Shown here: positions 39,010 to 45,932 of the stretch, in pieces
How the letters are laid out: each line of letters begins with the position of its first letter
Position numbering within the stretch: the first letter of the stretch is position 1
Assembly: GCF_013284245.2 (NCBI RefSeq)
Contig: NZ_CP085876.1
Span: 6,024,001-6,088,000 of the forward strand
Reading direction: 5' to 3'
DNA: 64,000 nt
DNA from: Brevibacillus sp. DP1.3A
GTDB lineage: Bacteria; Bacillota; Bacilli; Brevibacillales; Brevibacillaceae
Notes under the pieces: model-generated
What the model was told of the DNA's origin: nothing
Seen by the model: the letters and a program-made list of their open reading frames with translations, nothing else
Database searches by the model: none
Position numbers and translations under genes: made by a program

Positions 39010-39044
39010 GGTTAGGGAATGAGGTTCCCTAGCCTATTTTCTAT
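39010..39044 (+). terminator. Intrinsic terminator after the aminopeptidase gene
   Basis: GGTTAGGGAA (39010-39019) with TTCCCTAGCC (39025-39034, one G-T pair), then TATTTTCTATT. Confidence 0.7.
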
Positions 39045-39082
39045 TGTTCAGAGAAAATAAAGTATTAGACTGGCCTGGTCCA

Positions 39083-39108
39083 TTGAGCTATCGTACCCGT
39101 TAGTTGAA
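39083..39108. repeat. 26-bp flanking repeat, left copy
   Basis: TTGAGC, seven variable bases, CCCGTTAGTT, one base, AA. The same pattern recurs at 39665-39690 on the other side of the GrpB gene. The copy overlaps the last codons and stop (39100-39102) of that gene and is itself an imperfect inverted repeat. Confidence 0.6.
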
Positions 39109-39624
39109 TCCTAAACTGTCCAAAATTGAATTTATAAACTCAGTTTTTTCATCCGTATACAGTAGTTTATCTTTTTCGTGTTTCTGGGAGAGTTTCACTT
39201 TCAACTCTTGATATTCGTTTAGTGCTGCGTCATTTTTCAATAAATAGTCTCTAAATGCAAGTATCTTTTCTAGATACAAACTGCCTGTTTGGAACATGTG
39301 AATTTGATGAGTTCTTGGCTCACCCTTACTGAAATAATGTCTGTCGGGAAGTATGTTTGTTCCCCTATAAGCATATCCAAGCCTCTCTAAGCCTTGGACA
39401 CATTCACTCCCATGTTGATAATCTTTTAATTCAATTCCAATATCAATTATAGGTTTCGCCGATAAGTTTTTCACAGCCGTACTGCCTATATGGTGGACTG
39501 CCAAGATAAGTTCGCCAAGTTCATTTTCTATCTGTGTTTTCTCCCATATAAATTCCTTCTCCCACTCTGCCGTCCAAGCGATAAGAAAGACTTTACCTTT
39601 GGGTAGTCCTAACACTCCTATCAC
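39100..39624 (-). CDS. GrpB family protein (UPF0157, nucleotidyltransferase-like)
   Basis: 174 residues. WTAEWEKEFIWEKTQIENEL, then the family signature VHHIGSTAVKNLSAKPIIDIGIEL (~42-66) and HYFSKGEPRTHQIHMF. These proteins have a nucleotidyltransferase-like fold; the cellular role is unclear. The GTG start at 39624 is uncertain. The gene is much richer in A+T than its surroundings and is bracketed by two copies of a 26-bp repeat, one over its stop codon, so it looks acquired as a cassette. Confidence 0.85.
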   Translation of the reverse strand: MIGVLGLPKGKVFLIAWTAEWEKEFIWEKTQIENELGELILAVHHIGSTAVKNLSAKPIIDIGIELKDYQHGSECVQGLERLGYAYRGTNILPDRHYFSKGEPRTHQIHMFQTGSLYLEKILAFRDYLLKNDAALNEYQELKVKLSQKHEKDKLLYTDEKTEFINSILDSLGFN

Positions 39625-39664
39625 CTCTGCATCAAATTAATCATTCTATTATAATCCAAATTCG

Positions 39665-39690
39665 TTGAGCGTAACTGCCCGTTAGTTCAA
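39665..39690. repeat. 26-bp flanking repeat, right copy
   Basis: Same TTGAGC-N7-CCCGTTAGTT-N-AA pattern as 39083-39108, in the same orientation. This copy has a better internal inverted repeat (TTGAGC...GTTAGTTCAA). Confidence 0.6.
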
Positions 39691-39757
39691 CGGTCCTGGT
39701 CTAAAACTTTGTTATCTCTGTACAGATGCAGACCATTCAGTCGCAAGCAAAACCAAA

Positions 39758-41344
39758 TCAAGCTAACGATCGCAGTATATCATCGATTTTTTTGCCGTTG
39801 GAAATAATTCCGTTATTCATCCAAGTTAGAAAATCAACCTCGTAAACGCGGTTGTTTCGTACAGCAGGCAGATCACGCCACTCTGGCTGCTCCAGCAGTT
39901 CCCTCTCCTTTCCTTCTGCCTGACTATGCCACTTATCGAAAGTAATGAACAGATGATCCGCGGTTAACGTACGCAGGTCCTCTACAGAGAGATTGAACAT
40001 GCCCGGCCTATTCGCTTTTGAAGCTACACCTACTGCGGAATGGGAGCGCAAGCCAACATCGCCATAGAGAACAGTCGAAACAAAGCCTTGCCCTTCTCCC
40101 GCATATTGGATGATGTGGTCCGCCGAGATACGTAAAAAAGCGACCGTTTCACCTTTCATAACCTGACTCAGCGTATGACTCGTGCTCCGTGCTTTGAAAT
40201 CATACTTTGCGATAGCATCGTCGGCCAACTCCGTCCGACCGAAATAATCGGCGACGGTACGCAGCAGCCTACGCCAATTACTTGTCTGCTCACGCAGGAT
40301 GCACGTGTTGGATATGCGTCGGCACTGAGAATATTGCAGTTGCTCGTAACGATCTATAAGCAATATCAAATCCGGCTTATAACCGGAAAGCGCGTCAAAG
40401 TTGCCGCCGTTCTCGTCGAACGTCGGAATATGGTTTAAGCCTAGATAGTCTTGTTTTCCCCATTTCGCATGCCAATACTGGGCGATAGGCTGCATATCCA
40501 GCGCGACTATGAAATCCTCCAAATACGGCGCTACTACTCTAAGCTGTCCCTTGCGGCTGCGACGGTATTGTCCGGGCGATATGCCTACCGTCTGCTTGAA
40601 ACGACGATTGAAATAATATTCATTGTTGAAACCTGCATTCAGCGCAATATCGAGCAGCTTGTCATCGGCGCTTGCCAGCCACTTCTTGGCTTGATTAATC
40701 CGTACTTCATTCAAGTACTGAAGCGGTACTTGACCCGTAGCCTCTTTGAACAGACGGGTATACTTCCAGCGATCAATGCCTGCGAGGGAGGACAGCTCCT
40801 CCAAGTTCAGAAGCTCACGGTAATACTGATGAATATGCCGTATGCTAAGCTCTACCCCATTCCGCTCGATATCCGTTCCCTTATCCTCGGCTGCAGGTGC
40901 ATTTTGGCGGAATAGAAAGAGCAGCAGCTCTTGAAATCTCACAAATCGTTGGAACAGCTCGAGCTCGTCGCTCGCCCCGCGGAGTTCATATAACTCATCA
41001 AGCAGCTCCATCGTCTTCGCGAAGGGTGCGCAGGCAAGCTCTTGCTTATCCGGCAGCAAGCTCGAAGCTGCTTCATAGCCGCTCGTTTCGAAGCACACTT
41101 GGTAATAGCTGCAGCTCATAACCTCTTGATCAACATATAAAGATCTTCCTGGCCCCTGCAAATAGCATTTTCCTTGTCCCGTCCCGCTCATTATAATGAG
41201 CAGTTCAAAGCTCTCCTTATCGTTTCTATCGCTGCCGTCCAAATCACTCATTTCTGCTCGCTCGCCCGCAACGACTAAGCGGATCGATCGCAGCGCATAT
41301 TGGACTAAAGGAGCAGTCCCAGCTTGTTTGCGCTGTTCAATATC
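39758..41344 (-). CDS. AraC-family regulator fused to a siderophore-binding domain (Btr-like)
   Basis: 528 residues from ATG 41344 (TTG 41359 possible). N-terminal sensor-like region (~1-175), AraC double HTH (~180-275: NLEELSSLAGIDRWKYTRLFKEATGQVPLQYLNEVRI, then LLDIALNAGFNNEYYFNRRFKQTVGISPGQYR), and a C-terminal FepB/FhuD-type binding domain (~285-528). B. subtilis Btr has this layout and activates siderophore uptake genes when it binds ferric bacillibactin. The C-terminal domain shares WGKQDYL and surrounding pattern with the adjacent lipoprotein. A Fur-box-like palindrome lies 30-50 bases upstream. Confidence 0.9.
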   Translation of the reverse strand, partial: DIEQRKQAGTAPLVQYALRSIRLVVAGERAEMSDLDGSDRNDKESFELLIIMSGTGQGKCYLQGPGRSLYVDQEVMSCSYYQVCFETSGYEAASSLLPDKQELACAPFAKTMELLDELYELRGASDELELFQRFVRFQELLLFLFRQNAPAAEDKGTDIERNGVELSIRHIHQYYRELLNLEELSSLAGIDRWKYTRLFKEATGQVPLQYLNEVRINQAKKWLASADDKLLDIALNAGFNNEYYFNRRFKQTVGISPGQYRRSRKGQLRVVAPYLEDFIVALDMQPIAQYWHAKWGKQDYLGLNHIPTFDENGGNFDALSGYKPDLILLIDRYEQLQYSQCRRISNTCILREQTSNWRRLLRTVADYFGRTELADDAIAKYDFKARSTSHTLSQVMKGETVAFLRISADHIIQYAGEGQGFVSTVLYGDVGLRSHSAVGVASKANRPGMFNLSVEDLRTLTADHLFITFDKWHSQAEGKERELLEQPEWRDLPAVRNNRVYEVDFLTWMNNGIISNGKKIDDILRSLA

Positions 41345-41372
41345 CATCGTTACTATCAACCGCCTTTTAATT

Positions 41373-41395
41373 GATATTCATTCTCAATGAATATA
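41373..41395. promoter_or_regulatory. Fur-box-like palindrome upstream of the Btr-like gene
   Basis: TGATATTCATTCTCA (41373-41387) matches the 7-1-7 Fur box TGATAATnATTATCA at 12 of 14 positions. It is part of a perfect 9-bp inverted repeat ATATTCATT/AATGAATAT (41375-41395). Confidence 0.65.
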
Positions 41396-41497
41396 GTGTA
41401 AATCAAATCGAGCCACCCATCAACCTTCGTTGAAAAGCGGCTCTTTCTCAATTATGGCGATGAGTCCCGCCAATGAACTAATCACTCTTATTTCCTG

Positions 41498-42502
41498 CTA
41501 AGAAGCCAATAATCGAAGTAAATCATCCATCTTCAACCCGTTGGCCGTAATGGCTCCCGTCTGCCAATACGATCTCTCTACGGGATATACATGGCCGTTC
41601 TTAAATGCAGGAACGGTCTGCCATAACGGATCTGCCTTCATTTCCTCAAGCGCTTTCGTGTTGCTCTCATCCTCCCACGTCCCGTTGGACGGAAGCAAAA
41701 TAATACGGTCCGCGTCAAGCTCCGGAATGACCTCCTTCGACAAGACGATATTGCCCTCCGTCATCGCCTCGGCGAACCTCGGCGCCTTCAGCCCAAGATC
41801 CTCATACAAGATTTGTCCGACAAACGTGTTATGAATGCCGAAAATATTAATCGATTTATCTACGACGTTCATCCGCAGAACAACAAGCTTCTCATCGCCG
41901 ATCGCCGCGTTCAGCTTCGCCTTCACATCGACAATTCGGGCTTCGTAATCGGCAAGAACCTGCTCCGCCTTGTCGCTGAGACCAAGCAATTCGGCGATTA
42001 AGGTCAATGTTTTGCGCGAATCCGCAAGTACGTCGTCCGGCAAGCGGAACGTCGGCGCAACCTTGGAATAGAGCGCGTATTGTGCTACATCGACCTCTCC
42101 GGCGCCGATGATCAAGTCCGGCTCGGACACAAGCATGGCTTCGATGCTGCCGGTCACGTCGAACAACGGCACTTCCAGCTTCAAATAATCCTGCTTGCCC
42201 CACATCGGGTTATAATATTGGACAATAGGCGTTACCCCAAGCGCAACCAAATAATCTTCACGATAAAGAGCTGAGATTCGCTTTGGATTTGTCGGAATCT
42301 CTACCTCTCCGAAGCCATCGGTTACGACGCGCGTTTCCGTCTGAGGCGGAGCTTCGCTTGGCGCTGCCGTTGCCTGTGCAGGCTGATCGGTAGTCACCGT
42401 GGCCACAGCTTGATCGCCTGTCGAGCCGCAACCTGTCACCGTAATCATTGCTGCCGTTATAAGCGATATCCATCCTGTTTTCATAAATCCCGATCTTGCC
42501 AT
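41498..42502 (-). CDS. Fe(III)-siderophore binding lipoprotein
   Basis: 334 residues from ATG 42502 (TTGGAGTGA upstream); the frame runs to 42577 across the Fur box and is not coding there. Signal peptide with lipobox ITVTGCGS (Cys ~25), a Thr/Ala/Pro linker, and a class III binding-protein fold (VTDGFGEVEIPTNPKRISAL, VSEPDLIIGAG, YEDLGLKAPRFAEAM). No permease or ATPase gene is near, so it must share a transporter encoded elsewhere. Perfect Fur box 60 bases upstream. Confidence 0.9.
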   Translation of the reverse strand: MARSGFMKTGWISLITAAMITVTGCGSTGDQAVATVTTDQPAQATAAPSEAPPQTETRVVTDGFGEVEIPTNPKRISALYREDYLVALGVTPIVQYYNPMWGKQDYLKLEVPLFDVTGSIEAMLVSEPDLIIGAGEVDVAQYALYSKVAPTFRLPDDVLADSRKTLTLIAELLGLSDKAEQVLADYEARIVDVKAKLNAAIGDEKLVVLRMNVVDKSINIFGIHNTFVGQILYEDLGLKAPRFAEAMTEGNIVLSKEVIPELDADRIILLPSNGTWEDESNTKALEEMKADPLWQTVPAFKNGHVYPVERSYWQTGAITANGLKMDDLLRLLAS

Positions 42503-42561
42503 GATTAAATTCACTCCAATAAGTTTTATGTTTTGTAGCAAAACAATTCGTTGATTTGTAG

Positions 42562-42576
42562 TGATAATCATTATCA
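42562..42576. promoter_or_regulatory. Perfect Fur box
   Basis: TGATAATCATTATCA, an exact 7-1-7 inverted repeat identical to the B. subtilis Fur consensus, 60 bases upstream of the siderophore lipoprotein start. Confidence 0.9.
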
Positions 42577-42681
42577 TCTTACTTGAGTAAATTTTACCCC
42601 AAATTGGATTGCATGCTCAATACACATTCTCTACGACCAGCTTTATACAAACTCGTCACTTCCTGACTAACGAAAAACAAT

Positions 42682-42710
42682 AAAAAAAGGAGCCTCGCAT
42701 AAGAGGCCCT
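42682..42710 (-). terminator. Intrinsic terminator downstream of the amidase fragment
   Basis: On the minus strand GGGCCTC pairs with GAGGCTCC (one bulge), followed by TTTTTTT. Confidence 0.65.
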
Positions 42711-42725
42711 ATCCACCTGCACTGT

Positions 42726-43073
42726 CTATGAGGTATGCTGAATCAGCTCGGGAAGCATTCGGAGCAGCCGCCGATCATATGCGCATCCCTTTTTCTGACT
42801 CAACTTTAACGTCAGACCCCACTTAAGCGATTGAGCGGCTAGGATTTGCGAACAGGTAAATATGCTTGGAATTTTACAGGCGACACTGTAAGCGGGATTG
42901 AACACGTTGGCCACCTCATATTCGACGACTTGGCCGAGCAGCAGGCTTGTTTCATTTACCGAGAGCCGATAGTCTTCGACTAGCAAGGAGAGCATTTCAG
43001 TAGTTGCGTGCTGAAGCGCTTGTTCGAGCGGTCTGGCGTTGCCGATGCAAGACAAGTGAGTGTCGGACTCCAC
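42726..43073 (-). pseudogene. Acetamidase/formamidase C-terminal fragment
   Basis: The first ~68 residues (VESDTHLSCIGNARPLEQALQHATTEM, LLVEDYRLSVNETSLLLGQVVEYEVANVFNPAYSVACKIP) match the pattern of the C-terminal third of acetamidase/formamidase family proteins. After ACKIP the family pattern stops and ~46 unrelated residues follow, probably after a frameshift or junction. The N-terminal two thirds are missing. The remnant lies between the iron uptake genes and the ydaO riboswitch. Confidence 0.55.
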
Positions 43074-43175
43074 CCTCTCAATAAAACAAGAGATATTCTT
43101 ATTAATCCTACCAAATTTTACGGGTTTCTTTCACCGGTGAATCTCTGTTATTCTAGGTCATGCCAAACAAAACAG

Positions 43176-43308
43176 CCGAAACTTCCTCTCAAATGGAAGT
43201 GCGGGGGATCTTTTTTACTTGCAGATGAGAGATCTGCATGGGGTGAATCGCCAAAGTGCGTAGGGTTGTTTCCTCAATCCGAATCCGTCAACTAACCTCG
43301 TAGGCCAA
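43176..43308 (+). ncRNA. ydaO/yuaA cyclic-di-AMP riboswitch
   Basis: Conserved stretches in order: a short hairpin (ACTTCC...GGAAGT) then GCGGGGGATC at 43202, GGGGTGAATC (43241-43250), and CCGAATCCGTCAACTAACCT then CGTAGGCC ending near 43307. The 5' GCC and 3' GGC can close helix P1. It ends about five bases before the Shine-Dalgarno sequence of the CAP-domain gene, and no terminator follows. ydaO RNAs bind c-di-AMP and commonly control cell-wall hydrolase and osmolyte genes; c-di-AMP usually turns expression off. Confidence 0.9.
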
Positions 43309-43322
43309 AAAAAGGAGACGAT

Positions 43323-43904
43323 GTGAATATGAAACGCCTTGGTACTATTGCAATCGCGACATTGGGATTGGGATTTGTTCTTTCCGGCTTTTCTAACACA
43401 GCTTCTGCCGCTACCACATGTCCGCAATACGGGTATCAACCATATATGCAACCTGTCCAACCGCAAATGCAAGCACCTTACGCAGCACCAGCGAATCAAC
43501 AGCAGCCAGTAAAACAAGCTAACCAACAAGTGGATGCTTCCTCTGTTGGGAAGCAAGTAACTGATTTGGTAAACCAAGAGCGTGCAAAAGCAGGTCTGAA
43601 GCCAGTGGAACTGGATGCTTCCCTGAACAAAGTTGCACAAGCAAAAGCGGCTGATATGTCCAACAACAACTACTTTGACCATACAAGCCCTACGTATGGC
43701 TCTCCATTTGACATGATGAAACAATTCGGTGTATCTTCTATGACCGCGGGTGAGAACATCGCCATGGGTCAACGCACCGCTGAGGAAGTCATGAACCAAT
43801 GGATGAACAGTGAAGGACACCGTCAAAACATTATGAATCCTTCCTTCACCAAAATCGGTGTAGGCTTTGTGAATGGATACTGGGTACAAGAATTCATCGG
43901 ATAA
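43323..43904 (+). CDS. Secreted CAP/SCP-domain protein (YkwD-like)
   Basis: 193 residues. Signal peptide (MNMKRLGTIAIATLGLGFVLSGFSNTASA), a Pro/Gln-rich linker (~32-70), and a CAP domain (~75-190) with LVNQERAKAGLKPV, FDHTSPTYGSPFDMM, GENIAMGQRTAEEVMNQWMNSEGHRQNIM and IGVGFVNGYWVQEF. Secreted CAP proteins of bacilli are wall- or spore-associated; the biochemical role is unclear. GTG 43323 lies five bases after AAAGGAG (ATG 43329 is possible). Control by the c-di-AMP riboswitch ties it to wall or osmotic homeostasis. Confidence 0.92.
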   Translation: MNMKRLGTIAIATLGLGFVLSGFSNTASAATTCPQYGYQPYMQPVQPQMQAPYAAPANQQQPVKQANQQVDASSVGKQVTDLVNQERAKAGLKPVELDASLNKVAQAKAADMSNNNYFDHTSPTYGSPFDMMKQFGVSSMTAGENIAMGQRTAEEVMNQWMNSEGHRQNIMNPSFTKIGVGFVNGYWVQEFIG

Positions 43905-43921
43905 TGAAATTGGTTATAAAT

Positions 43922-43956
43922 GCCGAGTCCTCTAGCGGGGACCCGGCTTTCTTGTT
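43922..43956 (+). terminator. Intrinsic terminator after the CAP-domain gene
   Basis: GCCGAGTCC (43922-43930) with GGACCCGGC (43939-43947), one mismatch, then TTTCTTGTTTTTT. Confidence 0.8.
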
Positions 43957-44029
43957 TTTTCCCAGCCTTGTCTGGAGTGGCATTTGAACATCTATCTCCG
44001 TGAAAAGCCAACAGCTAGCTTTATACGCT

Positions 44030-44677
44030 TTATTCAGATTTACTTCCCATTTCTAGTTGGTTTGTCTTTTCTTCATCCACCGATTCCGCACCTTCTCGAA
44101 TTTTTTCTACAACTTCTTCAGATTTAAGTTGCTTGTGCGAAGGGAGATCTAAAAATGTAGAAGCACGTTGATCGAGCCACAAGCTTTCCTCACCTTCCCT
44201 ATCAGTTGCAACGAAAATAAACCCACCTGAATAACTAAAGTACTTCATGTTTACATCTTCCCCGAGCGTATTTTTCATGTTCTCGTAAAGGTCAAACAAT
44301 TCAGGGCCACTTTTTTCACCACCAGCCATGATTGGCTCTGTATCTGTTGCTATAACGATACCTTTTACTTCATTCTCCTCCATAATGAACGAAAGTTTTT
44401 CATCTGTTGAAGATAGTAGTCCTTGCATATTCGTATCGTTGTAGTTACGTATTTTATCCGCTTCTGGTAAAACAGCTCCCTGAATTGAAAAGTCTGACAG
44501 AGTTACATTCCTACTCGATTTACTTAAGGATTTGTTCTCTTGGTTGCGTGCCTGTTCCATCTTTTTATATGCATGTAGCGCTTCCTTATCCCCTTGGTTA
44601 ATGGCCCCAGCCCAAGTAGCCAATGATATTCCAGCAACAATTACCGCACCAATCAATGTCCATGTGTATTTATTCAT
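44030..44677 (-). CDS. Membrane-anchored hypothetical protein
   Basis: 215 residues. One N-terminal membrane segment (TWTLIGAVIVAGISLATWA) with the rest outside, rich in charged residues and with a folded-looking centre (KLSFIMEENEVKGIVIATDTEPIMAGGE, VNMKYFSYSGGFIFVATD). GGGGGAGTT precedes the ATG. Visibly AT-rich compared with neighbours. No family recognised. It stands alone between two terminator regions. Confidence 0.7.
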   Translation of the reverse strand: MNKYTWTLIGAVIVAGISLATWAGAINQGDKEALHAYKKMEQARNQENKSLSKSSRNVTLSDFSIQGAVLPEADKIRNYNDTNMQGLLSSTDEKLSFIMEENEVKGIVIATDTEPIMAGGEKSGPELFDLYENMKNTLGEDVNMKYFSYSGGFIFVATDREGEESLWLDQRASTFLDLPSHKQLKSEEVVEKIREGAESVDEEKTNQLEMGSKSE

Positions 44678-44751
44678 AACTCCCCCAAAGTTAATTCGTT
44701 TCGTTATAAGAATATTCTATCAAAATTTAGATTTCCATGAATTATGCAATA

Positions 44752-44787
44752 AAAAAATGGAGACATTGAATCGTCTCCATTTTTTTA
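44752..44787 (-). terminator. Intrinsic terminator of the van-like operon
   Basis: 13-bp stem AAAAAATGGAGAC (44752-44764) with GTCTCCATTTTTT (44773-44785). On the minus strand the T-run follows directly, 12 bases after the vanS stop codon. Confidence 0.88.
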
Positions 44788-44798
44788 TTGCCATCATT

Positions 44799-45890
44799 TC
44801 ATCCATACGGCAACCGCACCTCAAAACATGTACGAATCAAATCACTTTGAACAGAAATCGTTCCCCGATGCTTCTCGACGATATTTTTTGCAATAAACAG
44901 GCCGAGTCCAGTGCCTCCCCCTTGATGAGCTCGCGCTTTGTCGCCCGTAAAAAACATTTCAAAAATATGCGGCAGCGCCTCTTCAGGTATCTGGTCACCG
45001 TAATTCATGATTTGAACAACTACTTCATCGCCCTCCCGGTAGGCGTTCATATCGATAAAATGGCCATCGCCCCCGTAGCGTATCGCATTGGTCAGGATAT
45101 TCTCAAATACGCGCGCCAGCAGCTCTCCATCTCCCACGATTACTAATTGAGCAGCAATCGTACATCGCGCGACCAGCTCATTTTTCTCAAAGGAAGGATA
45201 CATCTCTTCATTTAACTGAACCAACAATTCACTCAAATCAATGACCTTTTGCTCGATGTTGACCATGCCGTAATTCATTCTCGTAATTTCGAACAGCTCA
45301 TCAATCAGCTTTTCCAATCGTTGCGACTTGGTAAAAGCAATCGTCGCATAATGCCTCATTTGTTCTTTTGGCATCTGCTCGTCTCGTAAAACTAAATCTA
45401 AATAACCCAGTACGGATGTCAGCGGTGTGCGCAAATCGTGCGCCAGATTCAAAATAAGCTGATCCTTGCTGCTTTCGGCGAAATCTCCTCTTTCTACCGC
45501 CTTTTGCAGCATTTCACTTGCCAGATTGATATCCTTGGCGATATCTGCGAACTCATCATGGGAAGAAATATGCACATTATGCGTAAAATCTCCATTTGCC
45601 AGATAATGAATGCCTTTGGAAATCTCATGAAAATAGCCAACATACCGTTTGGTCAGGAGATAGAACAACAAGATCGCAATGGGAGCAAAAACAAGCAAAA
45701 AGAAATTGATATCTCCCATTTCCTTGATGTAACGGCGAACCAGGGCAAGCGGATCTTCGTACTTGACCTCCGTCCGATAGTAAAACTGGAGCACTTTATA
45801 GAGCAGATAGGTTACGAGACCGGCCAAAAGCATGCCAAACCCAAGAAGCTCAATCATTTTGGAACGAAAGCTATATCTCCTCTTCACCAT
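44799..45890 (-). CDS. VanS-type sensor histidine kinase
   Basis: 363 residues. Two membrane segments (~14-34 and ~60-80) around a short external loop, HAMP-like linker (~80-135), HisKA with H-box NLAHDLRTPLTSVLGYLDLVL (His ~150), and HATPase_c with N-box ENILTNAIRYG, then GGGTGLGLFIAKNIVEKH. The H-box region follows the VanS pattern. It lies 43 bases after vanT, where vanR would be expected, but no response regulator gene is present. The ribosome binding site before ATG 45890 is weak. Partner unknown. Confidence 0.88.
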   Translation of the reverse strand: MVKRRYSFRSKMIELLGFGMLLAGLVTYLLYKVLQFYYRTEVKYEDPLALVRRYIKEMGDINFFLLVFAPIAILLFYLLTKRYVGYFHEISKGIHYLANGDFTHNVHISSHDEFADIAKDINLASEMLQKAVERGDFAESSKDQLILNLAHDLRTPLTSVLGYLDLVLRDEQMPKEQMRHYATIAFTKSQRLEKLIDELFEITRMNYGMVNIEQKVIDLSELLVQLNEEMYPSFEKNELVARCTIAAQLVIVGDGELLARVFENILTNAIRYGGDGHFIDMNAYREGDEVVVQIMNYGDQIPEEALPHIFEMFFTGDKARAHQGGGTGLGLFIAKNIVEKHRGTISVQSDLIRTCFEVRLPYG

Positions 45891-45932
45891 GGAAAAAATG
45901 AACCACTCCCTATCCTCGTTTTCGTCCAGGGA

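Noticed and set aside
43215-43889. 224-codon minus-strand open frame over the CAP-domain gene and riboswitch
   Set aside because: Antisense shadow of the CAP gene; it would read through the conserved ydaO RNA.
45891-45932. A vanR remnant between vanT and vanS
   Set aside because: Only 43 bases are available and they show no REC or DNA-binding coding sense in any frame.
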